From Agriotes lineatus (Eukaryota > Arthropoda > Insecta > Coleoptera > Elateridae): DNA of 64,000 bases. The position numbers were made by a program, and so were the translations under genes. The stretch lies in contig OW679203.1 in NCBI GenBank assembly GCA_940337035.1, forward strand, positions 31,257,495-31,321,494, in the 5' to 3' direction. Below, piece by piece: positions 22,457 through 34,690 of the stretch (positions within the stretch are counted from its first letter, which is position 1; each line of letters starts with the position of its first letter). Below the pieces are notes generated by a model, which saw nothing but the letters and a program-made list of their open reading frames with translations, made no database searches and had not been told where the DNA came from.

Positions 22457-22928
22457 TTGTTGGTGACGCTGTAAGTCTATATCAAATTCGAGGTTAGCAG
22501 GTTAGGTTTTGCGTCAGTTTTGATACAAACTGACGCAAAACCTAACCTGCTAACCTCGAATTTGACATAGACTTACAGGTTTTGCGTCAGTCTGTGTCAA
22601 AACTGACGCAAAACCTAACCTGCTAACCATGGAGTAAGAGGGTAGGCGACCGATATTTGCGGCTCTTTAGTAGTACCGTATTCTGCCACTCGCTGTGCAA
22701 ATGTTCCACGCCCGGTCAGTTGGCGGCTTGGTGGTTGTTTGTTTACGTTTGGTTTACGTTTTGCTGCAGCGGTCGTATGTCACGATCACGTGACGGATTG
22801 AGGACCCGGCGTGAAACACCAGCGATGCCAGTGGTAGATACTTTACTATTACATGGCGATCGGTGTCATTCCCTCTTACTCCATGCTGCTAACATCGAAT
22901 TTGACATAGACTTACAGCGTCACCAACA
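22457..22928. mobile_element. FB1-type foldback carrying a nested element
   Basis: The outer arms (GTTGGTGACGCTGTAAGTC and complement) pair across the whole block. The core words GGTTAGCAGGTTAGG and GCGTCAGTTTTGA appear more than once, so the left arm is internally duplicated. The right arm is split by the 258-bp element at 22628-22885. Confidence 0.8.
22628..22885. mobile_element. 258-bp hAT-type MITE nested in FB1
   Basis: The 15-bp terminal inverted repeats are perfect (CATGGAGTAAGAGGG). The 8-bp duplication CTGCTAAC on both sides (22620-22627, 22886-22893) is exact. The interior is GC-richer than its surroundings. No transposase is present. The 106-aa frame across it is not supported as a gene because it spans both elements. 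Confidence 0.9.
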
Positions 22929-24489
22929 TTACATTTCAATATTGCCAAACGTAACTTTTTTCCGTAGATTTCTCTGATAAAACGAGTTTTTTAACACCCG
23001 TTACTAATACTATTTAACTTTTTCATTTAAATTGCGCTAAAATTTCAATTTTTGTAGGTGTTATCAAAAATATTCAACGACATACGGCCGTTATCGCATC
23101 TAACTAACGGCCTTATGTCGTTAATAACTATAATCGCACAACGTTAGGCAAAACATAAACATTAAAACTGACTGTAAATGTTCAAGTTAGCGTACCGACA
23201 GCTACAACAGTTCAAACGGTAAATTCTAAATTGACAGCGACGTTACGCAAAAGCCAGACACTTCAATAAATCACTTCATTTACTGTAATCTAGACACTCT
23301 AAAACCATTACAAAATGCTGTAGGTGGCCGTTCCCAAGTAACTGCGCTCAAGACGCTTGAAGAAACTGCGGGCCAGCCCAGGAGTACTGTCGACAAAGTG
23401 GTCTGGACGACATTAACATCCCCAATGAGGGTAACACAAAATCCGTAACCACATGGCAAAAAATTCTAAACTATAAACGAAACTTCAATATGTCAAATTA
23501 GCCTTAACAGAGATCTCCACATTATTAATCCGCCCACGAGCGTCATTCGAAGCTGCCAAATCCGCGATACGTGGAACTCTTGGCTAACCACGGCGCCAAC
23601 ACACGTCCCTGATCGACCATAAGTTCGACCGTCAACACCCACATGCAGTTCAATCACTAATACGAGAAAAGTCACCTTTTCAACTGCGGCCAAACCTCAA
23701 AATGCGGGCCACGCAGAACGGCAGTTCATCGTGGACTAGAACTATTAATTAAAACACCTTAATAACGACAAATTAATTAAGACCGAAAACCATTAATTAA
23801 AACACCAATAATTGCAACACCTCGGCGAAGACCGAAAGGCCTAACGCCGGGGCGGAAGAATAGCCCAAAAACCACTTGTTGCCTTGTCCAAAGCTCGCGA
23901 TAGAACCCCCAACACAAGTCTCACGACGCAGAACAGTCAGGAGGGGATGCTCCTTTTCGAGCCAAAACTATACAAACATGTTTAAACGAGGCCAGACGGA
24001 AACGGGGTAAAAACGTTTACTCCTTCTCATTCCTACTCACACAACTGATTCTTTTTAGCGAAACGGCTTAAGGCGTGCGTCGCATCAAAATTACGCCGCT
24101 TCAAAACAACGGCTGGAAACACGTGTTCGTACTCACAGCGACCGATTCCTTCTAGCGCTATATTTTGGGTTCAAAAACGGATCGTTAGTGCTACTTAAGC
24201 GACCAAAGACAGGCGCATGTTTGGAACTGTTCCTTTACAAATGTAACAAATTAGCTCTAAAATCGTAAAAACCCCTTCCAATTCTGAAGAATCCTCAGTG
24301 ACCGTTTCTTTTCCATCCCATATTCATTTTTGGAATTGTCATTTACCATCTCTCCTCTTCACGATTTTAATTTTCTTTGAAACGTTCTTTTTCTATTTCT
24401 CCTCAAACGTTAGTTTTTTAGTAGTGTCTGTGGCAATCATACACTTTCCCGGTCATCTTCCTCCAACTGCTATATTTTGAAACCCAGCT
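22929..24489. other. Non-coding stretch with a small hairpin
   Basis: A perfect-looking hairpin lies at about 23068-23127 (CAACGACATACGGCCGTTA and complement, 11-nt loop). The part from 23300 to 24250 is less AT-rich than the rest but has no convincing coding frame or splice pattern. Confidence 0.45.
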
Positions 24490-25373
24490 TTTGGGTATGG
24501 GTATATTTTTTGAGGCAAAACTAATGCTGAAGGGAAAGTGATGCCAGCAATGTTTGAAGAACCTATAGTCGTTGGAGTTGCTACTACCGAGGTAAGCGGT
24601 GGACGGTCTGCTGAATAGACCAACTCATGGTCCCTGTTAAATGGGAAGCCGGACTTAATATTTTAGGACGTTGCAGCCAGACCCCAGGATTTCAAGCAGT
24701 GAGTAATTAGATAAAGTTTCATTCGGATGTGTTAGCATTTAAGAGCGGACAGCTTCGCCAAAATATCTTTTAAACGGGCCAAACATGCTTCCATTCAAAG
24801 GTTAAAGTTTGTTTGATGAGTGGGGAGGAAGCGTAATAATGGTGATTCCATCTTCTTTAGCAAAGTTAATCCCTTCAACACGCCAGTGGGATTCATGGTT
24901 GGCAATTACTAAGGGCTCTCTTTACTGCACCAAGTGATGTTTTGGAAGAATTTCGATACTGAATTAAAGTTGTCTGAGGTTATCCAGGTTGTTTTATTGA
25001 CAAATCCCACATAACTCAGAGATGCACCGGCTATCATTCTGTGCTTGTCAAACCGCACTCTAGGAAATGCCCACACAAGAAGCAGGGAATTTTCGTCTGC
25101 ACAAATGATGCCACCTTGCGTCGCAAGTTCTCCACGCTCCTTAACCTCAGTTATATTAATAAATAGCAGTACAAATAAGAAAAATAATAATAACAAGCTA
25201 CGTTCTCTCACCCCATTGGAATGAAAAAGAGAAGGCCAAACCACCATACATGCATCTACTGACATTAAAAAAATAATTTTATCGTATGATAAGGAAAAAC
25301 TCTGTGTAAGAATATAATAATCCTCAATGTCTTGACTACTGTGATTATTTTGTACTCTGATTTTAAGCACCAA
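24490..25373 (-). pseudogene. Pogo/Tigger-like DDE transposase remnant 1
   Basis: Minus-strand coding matches the DDE_1 superfamily. The order is RGELATQGGIICADENSLL, AFPRVRF, GFVNKTTWIT, then after a frameshift near 24905 VIANHESHWRVEGINFAKE, TLPPHSSNKL and MFGPFKRYF. In active relatives the DNHSSH and QPLD motifs carry catalytic aspartates. Here they read ANHESH and PLN, and a stop splits NKL from PLN. Two key residues are therefore replaced and the enzyme is dead. The N-terminal DNA-binding part is absent; sequence upstream of about 25200 has no resemblance. The function in the living family is cut-and-paste transposition in the nucleus. Confidence 0.8.
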
Positions 25374-25379
25374 ATAATA

Positions 25380-26745
25380 CCCTCTGCAAAAATCGTTCTT
25401 TGTATATTTTTTTTACATATGTATACCACCGCTTGGCATAATTGTATACAGTGTTAAGTGGGTTACCTATATTAGGCGGTCTTTAATCTTTTCAATGCTC
25501 TGTAGTACCACATTTTTTAGGAAAAGTTAAGAGAATACAGAAAACAATAAATTGTTTATGAAACTGCCCTTTAGAGGAACTGATTTTTACTACTGGTATT
25601 AGAGACACGTTCTTATGACACCGTGATTTAGAAGACTATTTTAAAATTTTACGCTCATGCCAAAACTCAAATATGGATCTTAGATAGTTCTTGAGTTCTT
25701 TAAATAATAGCAGTTTTTTGTAACACAACTTTACTTTATGCCCTGTTTGTTTACCCATCTAGCTCAGTAAGCATAACACTCTTTTAACTTTACCTCAGTT
25801 ATCGTTATCTGCTAAAAACAGGTAGCTGGCTTGTAACTCGGGTGCTTAAAGCAACAATAAACACAAAAAAAACCAATTTGTTTACACAAATGAACACATA
25901 TATGTGTCTCTTTAAACGCACATAAAACAATAAAGAAAATCAAACAACAATTACACCATAGAATACATGGCCATTCCGAAACACATCGGTTTAAAATACA
26001 AACGGATCATTCGAGCCATTAAACTTGAATGATTCGACGCATGGAGATTTTCCATGAATACAGAGAGGAAGTACCGTATGTTTATTAAAGTGTTGTACAG
26101 CATTTGTGCTTTGCGAATTTAAATTAACTACACAAAGTTCAAAAAGTGTTGCATATACATATATTTTGAGAGCATACATCTATATCTACCTAGTTAATAA
26201 CACAGTGTGAGTATTTGTTGAGTAATAACACAACCACCAATAAACTCTGTACAACACATTTTTAAACACGACTGTACCTGGCTGCTGACTAGCACGCCTC
26301 TCTGGCGGATGACGTCACGGAACAATGTAGGCGCCCCGAAAACCCTTTTGGCGGTGTCGCAATTGTGCAGTTACTCAATACATAGTTAAAATTGCTCTTA
26401 TTTGAAGTACAAACACTGACTTGCGGCACACACACACTTATGCAGTAAATTTTATTTACTGCGCTGTTCCAGCCGAACTTATTTAACTCGTCGCAGGCGA
26501 AATTTACTTCGATCCGACAGGGACGTGGGCCTTAAGGCTTGGCGCGCCCGCGACTGACTTCAGCTTCCGCGACCAGCGTTGAATTTTCATTTATCGCTGC
26601 ATAAACTAGAACAGGAGCTTGCTCGCTCATTTTAAATCGTACTAAGTCTCAATGATCACATATAATTAACAACGAAAAAGCATGCAAACACGACGTGGCT
26701 ATATTTATGTAGATTTAAATAAACAATTCAGGCAAGGCAGGCCAG
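25380..26745. other. Non-coding stretch
   Basis: No supported gene. A GC-rich pocket at 26270-26560 (with GATGACGTCACGG and GGCGCGCCCGCG) could be part of an LTR or a promoter, but I found no matching ends. A word pair near 25745-25890 resembles 28435-28590, including CCAATTTGTTTACACAA, and may be an old unnamed repeat. Confidence 0.35.
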
Positions 26746-26749
26746 ATGC

Positions 26750-27040
26750 CCGTTTCAAAGGTTGTGGAGATTATTGTAAGTAATCTTCTCATACTTTGTC
26801 TTCGGTCTGCTCTTCCGGCCTGGCATTTTCCTCTACGTCCGTATACCCTTCTACCATTCTTTCAGAATCGCCTGACCGGTCAGGTCTCTATATACGACCC
26901 TTCTTCAATTACTTCGTTTTGGCTGCCTTCCTCTTCCTCTGGCAGGTTTAATAGCTGCTGGAAATATTCTACCCAGATTTGCATAAACTGTTTTGTATCT
27001 ACTGCTGAGTAGCAGTGTCTATTCCTAAAAATTCAGTTCT
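26750..27040 (-). pseudogene. LINE ORF2 fragment (linker before RT)
   Basis: The minus strand reads FMQIWVEYFQQLLNLPEEEE, then GSQNEVIEEG. That is the usual segment between endonuclease and reverse transcriptase in insect LINEs (the W-x-x-YF-x-x-LLN pattern). A stop follows soon after and no catalytic RT core is attached. Confidence 0.6.
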
Positions 27041-27665
27041 CGGTTGGAATCCCTAGCAGGCCTTTCACTAAATGTCTGTTTGTATTCATTATTAGTACCT
27101 ACTACATCAATTACTGATTTATAATTTCTACGCAACTGACAATATGATGGCGACTATTACAAACAAAAGGAAGAGGAAAATAGAAACTGGGAAAAGAATA
27201 AAAAGCTGCACATTAGAACTGTCTCATGCATTTGTGATAAAGTAAAGATGTTCGTTAAAAAAAGAGCGTAGCATACAAAACTTGCAAGAAAACTATCACT
27301 AGCAACTATGTTACTGGCACCGCAAGAAAAATCAAAAAGGACTATTGGTAACGATGTTCTAAAAACAAATGTGAAGAAGTTATAAATGTGTCGACGGTCA
27401 ACATTATCTAACATTGTATCTTTACTTAAAAGGGAAGTTCTAATTTTCATGATCTATTCACAAAGATCACAGCAAATATTGCCAATAGCAGCCCATCTTT
27501 CTTATATAACCGAAGAACTAGGTGATGATACACTCTAAGCTGGCTTACAACTGCCCACGTACTTATGAAAAAGCTGCAAAGTCGTTCATCAAAATCTAGA
27601 ATGCGAACAGATCGTTTCCGTTCCAACCCCTGCTTCCAGGTTATTGAAGCTGTCGGTTAACAGCG

Positions 27666-27920
27666 TCAAATATATTTAGGGTAGATTTCGTTAGGATAAC
27701 GCTGGTGGCAAATCCTTTCCGCTTCTTTTGTGTTGCCTTGAGCCTTCCCATGCACGAGGTGCATGTCCGCCAGAGCGTTCCACGTAAATCCCCCTTGATT
27801 CAGCGGCTCATCTTTTAAATAGAACACTTCCATTTGATGTTTTTGGTGAATTAGTAGAACACTCTGTTGACCTTTCATGTCTCTAAATCCACACAACACT
27901 ATGTCAAACTTTGATTCCAT
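27666..27920 (-). pseudogene. DUF4817-like fragment
   Basis: The last 40 codons of an open minus-strand frame (ALADMHLVHGKAQGNTKEAE, then RICHQRYPNE) match the pattern of the small helical, probably DNA-binding, DUF4817 domain found in many insect transposon-linked proteins. The preceding 45 residues are unrecognised and there is no following DDE domain, so I treat it as a remnant. The identification rests on one motif. Confidence 0.5.
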
Positions 27921-27929
27921 ACAGCAGTC

Positions 27930-30390
27930 ATGATGCGATGAGGGAATTGGGAATATCAGGCCCTTCTAAACAAAATTACTACTCATACTAAAAGGACGTA
28001 CAAGATAATCAGGGTGGATTTACAATCGTGGCGTTCCGTTTTAATGTTTCACTTGCTGTCCTCTAATTGATCTAGGAATTTGTACAAGAGGAACTGGATG
28101 TTGAATTTTCTCAAGGCTTTGAATAGTTGCCCTGTCATGAGCAGATTCTGCGCATATTACAATAGAGACAGATCCTAGTAAATAGTAGGGATAGCAAAAT
28201 CAGTGATAAGATGGGTCGACGAAATAAGAAAGACTGCGAGAAATAACTGGCAAAATTTAGTAAATTAAAGAAAAAACTGGAAAATTATTTTATTGAAAGA
28301 GTTTTGCTAACATTATCAATACGTACTGGTATACCTAGACCAGTTACCACGCTTTTACCTAACTCTCAAATGCGGCTTTTGTTAACCCCCATACAGTGTA
28401 GCCTCGTACGCATTAATATTTGAATAATTGTTTGCCCTTTGTGTTTACCTGGCTAGCTCAATCAACGCGACTCTGTAAAATACCCCAAATGAATTATCAC
28501 TATCTGCTAAATCATGAAACTACCCCCTCCCTTGTCGTATTTTCGGGCTGAAGCTGGCTTCAAACAGTGCACAAGAAAAACCAATCTGTTTACACAATCT
28601 ATTCAGCGTTAAAATAATTGACTTTTAAAAGACAATAAAAATAAATGTCAAAAACGTCTTGAGAGACGGCCATGTCCTTAAGCCAACCCTGGTCGCGCTT
28701 GAATGCACGAAAACACATCCTTTCGCGCTCGTAAAAGCTTCTCACAGCTGAATGATTTCTATATTGAATTACCTTCCAATCCTCGAAGTCACACCGACTT
28801 AAGTCCTCCAAACCTCGGATGGCATGTAAAGCTAACACACCCAATACTTAGAAACTCCCGTTTGCTGGCGTCTACAAAATAGACGTCTCGAATTGCTTTG
28901 CAAATTTGTATGTTCACCTTGTATATGGTGAAATTGCGTTCGGTTGATTTACAAATACTATTCGTTGCACTTACTTTTCATTTATCTCGCCTTTGGGCGA
29001 TTTTCGCACAATGCACTTTTGAAGTCGACTATTATATCATTCAAGTTCTGAACACTCCGCGATTGCAGGCTCCTCGAAGTAACGCCACACGAGCGAAATT
29101 TAAGTGATGCAAGGCGGCTTTACGCACTTTTGTTATTCAAGAATACCCTGCTTAAATCTAATTTACAATAGTAAAACAGAAAATACAACTTAGCTTATCA
29201 TTTAAGTTCCCATTCAAATAAGCATCACAGGCGAGGGGCACCAACATCCGTTTCAGCCATATATATAATTCAACTTGGCAGACCTCTAATTACTTCATCT
29301 ATCACTCACATTCACTAACTGAAAATTTGCTAAAAAAGATTTTTTTTTGTATTCCGTCAATTTGCATTCTGCTGATATGCGGTAATCATTATATTATGTC
29401 GTCAGCACGATTGAGCGAAGAACCAAAGCGAGGCTGACCTGCTAAGTCTCAGGCCAAACTCTTCTACGAAGCGTTGTTATGTTAAATTATTAGGTTAACG
29501 TGCTATTACGCTGCTGGCCGTGGATCGGCTGATTGGCTTCTCGATCTTGCCATAATGGGGCTGCTTTTGAAGCCGTTCAGTTTTCACCTTGGTTGCTTGA
29601 AGTTGTGTTTGGCAAGTAAGAGTGACGTAATCATTTTCCCCTCTCGAGAATGGTGACCAAAGTTTGATGACAGACAGCCGTGTCCCCGAATTTCCCACCA
29701 AGTCGGTTTTGTGGATCGTCAGATAACGGTCCCTCTCGGTTCCTCCTACGAGAATAAATATTTCCTTCAAGCCGATTCTCACTGCCTGAAAAGGAACAAA
29801 TGCCTCTGGTCTGATGATTATAGTAAATACCTCCAATAATTACTTTTGCTTTTACCCTCTGCACTTTACGTTGATACATGACTGTTAATCCATTGAAAAT
29901 TCTGAACTGTTTCCAAGCGCCGCTGAGTACGCACCTGGTTATGCATTGAGATATGTAGAATATGGATTGCATAATCGCACCCAAAATTAAACTTGTACTG
30001 TTTTCTAATGTGACGTCACCAGCGAGGTTAGTTTTAGTGCGCAGAAGTACACCTGCAACTGCCTTTGTTCTGAAAATTCTTGTAACTTATTTCACGGCTA
30101 ACGCAGATAAATTGAAGTGAGTAGAAGTTTTGATATTTTATTTAGTTATCATTTGTCATCTTATTTACTATGTGTAAAGCTAGAATCGAAAAGTTCAGAA
30201 CCAGACCGGTCAGTTCCCAAAAAAACAGGAAATCTTTACCCTGTTGAACAGCTTTCTGCTCCATCGCAGCGCTTTATATCAACAAGTGGCGCTTCACAAT
30301 CTCACTGATTGTCCTGTACCTCTCGGGAGTTGAAAATTGTCCTCTCTTTCACACACTGAACCATCGGAACCCCATTTTGTCTTGGTTCGG
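27930..30390. other. Stretch without supported genes
   Basis: Several open frames of 60-117 codons exist (for example minus strand 28599-28844 and two overlapping frames at 29495-29984). None shows a domain I recognise, and the overlapping pair compete for the same bases. No RNA gene was seen. Confidence 0.4.
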
Positions 30391-30399
30391 TGTTTATTT

Positions 30400-30620
30400 T
30401 CTTAAAATTCGTTCTCATGACTTCGATTTATGGACTTTTTATCTTGCAATAACCATATTTCACTACCGAAGCTCATTATTGGTCGAACAACCAACTTGGA
30501 TAGCTTCATTTTAACTTTTCTTAGGAGGGTTTTTCGCGGTAACTTCTTTCTGGTCACTCCATAAACTCATTGTTATTCTTTTTTCTAACTCATTCGCACA
30601 CCCATCATCTTACTCTGATC
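30400..30620 (-). pseudogene. LINE reverse transcriptase fragment
   Basis: The minus strand gives RKVKMKLSKLVVRPIMSFGS followed by EIWLL, the standard region after the RT catalytic core (family pattern K-x-K-x-x-x-VRP-x-x-x-YGSE-W). A different frame upstream gives NELEKRI. Frameshifts separate the two parts. Confidence 0.6.
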
Positions 30621-30655
30621 CTAGATATACGAGTACTAACCAATAAGCTTTTTAC

Positions 30656-32934
30656 GTCCTTTTACAATAAAGGAAGTATTGGATTCACCCCAAAAATTCG
30701 AAATTGCGTTTTCAACAGATCTTCACGTTTTAGAATCCCCTGAACCCAAAAAACATGTTTTTTTACGACCACTACTAAAAGTAGGTCTTTTAGCACTAGC
30801 TTGTTTCACTAAAAGTAACGTTTTATAATTTAGCGTGTTTAAAGAGATCAGGTGTTTACTTTTAGCGCATGTGTGGTATAAAGTGAAGTGAGGTTATAAA
30901 CCACAATTTCGAACTGGAAGTGAAGTTGTAAAGTTATTCTAGTTACTTCTTGCATTAGAGGTAAAGTGTTTTTTAAACAATTAAATGGTTATGTAATGAA
31001 TACAGTCAAATGTGTAGTATTAATAATTACCTTTGATAACTAACTTTGACAGTACTGGCTTCACAAACATTCACCTTGCGTCGAGGCCTACTGTTTATTA
31101 TGACATAAATTTTAACTGTCGTAGATGCAAACCTTTGTTAAATCGACATTTATGGATTAATAACAGTAAATTTAAGGACGTAGAAAAAATATTGTATGCA
31201 ACTCGTGCTAAAAGTGGTTTATGCACGAGACATGTTATGAAACTCAGCCTTCGGCTTCGTTTCATAATTTTCATATTTCGTGCATAAACTTCAACTTCTA
31301 ACACTTGTTGCATAAATAGCTATTTGTTCATTGGTCTGTCTGTCAGCGTATGAACAGAATATCTCAAAAACGAAAACACGTATGGCGTTCAAACTTCATA
31401 TATAAGTTTTGTGTACTATCTAGATGCGACAGCAAGCTTTTGAAGAAAATCGCATAACCGGAAGTATGGTGTTTACTCGTGTGATTTTTATTTTTTTTTT
31501 CGATTTTTTCAAAAACGGCTGCAACGATTTTTTTTCAAACTTTACATTTTTAATGTGAGAGGTGATTTTCCAGTTGAATACCTCTAAAATGGGTTTCTTT
31601 TTTTTCTCTTATTAACTCCTATTTTAAATAGAACATCCGGTATATTATTACATCTTTGAATTCGGCTTAAAATGTTAAAGAAAATTTGTCTTTTCAAGTA
31701 ACGCTCTATTTTGTACGATTTCTGTAGAATTTGTAATTTTTTAAAAATTTTGACAAATGCTATAAATTAAAAAAATGTTTGGCTAATTATAAGATCACTG
31801 TAAAAGGAAGTAGTGTGCGTGTATCACGCCAGATTTTTAAAAGTATAGTCTTTCCTTTTATTACTACCTTTCACAATAAAGGCAGTATTGGATTCACCCC
31901 AAAAATTCGAAATTGAGTTTTCAACAGATCTTCACGTTTTCGAGTCCCCTGAACCCATAATAGCTATTTATGCAACAAGTGCTAAAAGTTGATGTTTATT
32001 CACGAGACATGGAACATGTCGAGTGCAATAAAACTTTTAACACGAGTTTGCATACAATATTTTTCTACCACCTTAAATTTTTTGTTATTAATCCATAAAT
32101 GTCGATTTAACAAAAGTTTGCATTTATGACAGCTATAATTTATGTCATAATAAAGAGATGGCGTTGACGCGTGTTTGTGGAGCCAGTACTGTCAAAGTCA
32201 GTTATCAAAGGTAATTATAATAGTACACCATCTGACTTTATTCATTACATAACGCTTTAATTATTTAAAAAACACTAGACCTCTAACGCACGAAGTAACT
32301 AGAATAACTTTACAATCTCACTTCCAGTTCGAAATTGTAGTTTTATAACCTCACTTCACTTTATAACACGTGTTAAAAGTAAACAGCTGATCTCATTTTA
32401 CACGCTAAATTATAAAACGTCACTTTTAGTAAAAAAAAACTAGTGCTAAAAGGCCTACTTTTAGCGGTGATCTGTCTGTCTGTGAACAGAATATCTCAAA
32501 AACGAAGAGGTATGGCGTTGAAACTTCATATATAAGTTTTGTGTACTGTGTAGATGCGACAACAAGCTTTTGAAGAAAATCACATAACTCTTGTGATTTT
32601 TCATTTTTCGATTTCTTCAAAAAACCTCTTTTATTCATACTTCACATTTTTATTACATTTTTAATGTGTATTGATCGATTTTCCAGTTGAAAACTTCTAA
32701 AATGGGTTTCTTTTGTTTTTTTTTTCTATTTTTTTATTAACTCCTATTTTAAATAGAACACCCTGTATATTATTACGTTTGAATTCAGCTTAAAATTATA
32801 GAGAAAATTTGTCTCTTCAACTAACGCTCTAGTTTGTACCGTTTTTTGTAGAAAATCTAATTTTTGAAAATGTTTGGCAAATGCTTAAAAATTTTAAATC
32901 AAATTTTTGGCTAATTATAAGATCACTAAGTAAC
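30656..32934. repeat. Two tandem repeat units with oppositely oriented middles
   Basis: Each unit has a head of about 105 bp (30662-30766 and about 31857-31955, sharing AAGGAAGTATTGGATTC-like sequence). A middle of about 500 bp follows, then a tail of about 470-520 bp (from 31335 and from 32467, sharing GAACAGAATATCTCAAAAAC). Heads and tails are direct repeats. The middles (30777-31318 and 31966-32466) are reverse complements, for example TGACAGTACTGGCTTCAC against its complement near 32187. The middles are AT-rich with CGTGC-containing stems and no ORF. The tail of unit 2 is interrupted by the Penelope-like element and resumes at about 35430. Confidence 0.75.
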
Positions 32935-32974
32935 AAACGACTTCCGGGATTGGACCGTGTCATGATTGAGATCG

Positions 32975-33027
32975 AAGAACTCAACGTTTCGCCCACTTTC
33001 GTAAGGGGCTTCATCAGGAGGAAAAAG
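32975..33027 (-). ncRNA. Hammerhead-ribozyme-like motif, left end of Penelope-like element
   Basis: The minus strand contains CTGATGA (33011-33017), a stem II of GCCC/GGGC, and GAAAC (32986-32990). These are the conserved core boxes in the right order. Penelope-like elements are known to carry such ribozymes in their terminal repeats. Stem III would be only AC/GT, with a U at the cleavage position and a 3-bp stem I (CTC/GAG), so activity alone may be weak. Confidence 0.6.
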
Positions 33028-33219
33028 TAAAAGAGCACGGTAACTCAACGTGTTAACCACGCCAGAGGCGAAACTCTTCACAAAGGAAGAGATAGAAGAG
33101 CACGGTAACTCAACGTGTGAACCACGTCAGAGGCGAAACTCGACTAACTATCGGAAGGAGAAAAACGAGAATGTATAGGCAAGCGCAGTCGCGGTTCAGT
33201 AGCGGTGGGTGGGGCTTAG

Positions 33220-34690
33220 GAATTAGCACTTTCCACATAGAAGGAAGGGGAAAGCCTTCGTTCCGATTGAGATTGTTAGGGTGTTTGTAAATCTCAATGG
33301 CTTCGCGAATCTTTCTGCTAAAGAAGAATGGGAATTTGCAGATGATGAAAGTTTCATCAAAAAGAATCTTATGACCAGTATCGCGTTGATGTTCGGCGAT
33401 GGCTGATGATGAAAGAAACCCGAGTTGAGACAGCGCTGGTGCTCAAAGATGCGAGTTTTCACTGAATGTCCTGTTTCACCAATCTATACAGCATTACAAG
33501 AACAAAGGACTCTATAAACATCTTTAGATGACTAAATAGATGAAGAAAGAACCTGTGAGATTTTGCTCGGAGGTTTGAATACTGTTTTAATGTTTTGTTT
33601 TCGAAGAAACTTTCCTACGCGGTCAGTGACTTGATGGATATAGGGAAGAAAAACTATAAGTGCAGGAGAATCGGGTTTTGGAGGTTTGGGTGGCCGTGGA
33701 TGAAAATGGCGATTGATGGCAGACTGTATATCCCTAACACGGTAACCGTTATTCCTAAGAGCTTTCCGAATGTGGTTTAATTCAGCGTGGATATAATCGG
33801 GTTGGGATATGGAAACAGCCCGGTGTACCAGCGAATTGATAATGATAACACAAGGTTTTTGTGTAGGATGATGGTGGGAATCGGCATGTAGATAGCGATC
33901 AGTGTGAGTGGGTTTGCGATATACAGAATGACCAAGTTTGCCACTGGGTTGGCGACGGATCTGTACATCTAAGAAAGGAAGGGAAACGTTACTTTCTATC
34001 TTCATGGTAAAGTTAATGTCTGAATGTTGACTATTGAGATGATTTAAGAAGACGGGTAACGCGTCTTTACCATGTGGCCAAATAATAAACGTATCAGAAG
34101 CAAACCTTAGGTTTCAATTCTGAAGATTCTAGAGCTACGGTTTCGAAAGCTTCCATGAAGATATTGGCAACGACAGGTGAAAAAGGAGAACCCATGGCCA
34201 CATCAGAGATTTGTTTAAAGAACTGGGTTTGAAATAGGAAATAAGTGGAACAGACATTTTTCTATCAGGGCAGGTAGACTTGAAGACGTCTCCCCATGCT
34301 CTGATAACAACTGTTGGATTATGACTATGGAATCGGGAATAGGAACTTTGGTAAAAAGGGAAGTGACATCGAAACTCACAAGTAAATCCTTAGGTTCGAC
34401 GCTTATATGGGATATAAGTTCAACGAAATGTGGACTTTCTGAGGATAGTGGTTAAGTACTTAGCTAATGAGTAAGTAGGGGAATCTATGGTACTGACAAT
34501 GGGCCTGCGGGGAATGTTTTGTTTATGAATTTTGGGAAGACCATAGAACCGAGGAGGCTTTGAAGCGCGAGGAATCAACCCCCGCTGAATATCAGTGGGC
34601 AGATTTGAAGATTTTATGAGAGAAGTGACTTCTCGTTCCATTTTGGAAGTTGGGTCGCGAGAAAGTAGAGCATAAGAAGAATCTTTTCTT
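33220..34690 (-). pseudogene. Penelope-like RT and GIY-YIG ORF, broken
   Basis: The minus-strand order is an RT segment with PRFYGLPKIHK and PIVSTIDSPTYSLAKYL (34641-34420), less readable RT sequence with frameshifts, then SLPFLDVQIRR and GHSVYRKPTHTDRYLHADSHHH-type motifs (about 34005-33900; the real run is split here for length). The linker DRVGKFLRKQN follows (about 33620), and last a GIY-YIG endonuclease start (VLCSCNAV, stop, IGETGHSVKTR, about 33510-33430). The last has a TAG where the family has the tyrosine of YIG. The C-terminal half continues in frame to near 33223. Several frameshifts and the stop make it inactive. Confidence 0.85.

Noticed and set aside
28599..28844. 81-codon minus-strand ORF
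   Set aside because: No domain, no splice context, no second copy for comparison.
29495..29984. Two overlapping minus-strand ORFs of 113 and 117 codons
   Set aside because: They overlap in different frames and neither shows a recognisable domain, so there is no basis to choose or to call a gene.
30656..32934. CRISPR-like or bacterial invertible system
   Set aside because: There is no spacer array or recombinase gene, and the context is a eukaryotic repeat landscape; the inverted middles fit transposon rearrangement better.
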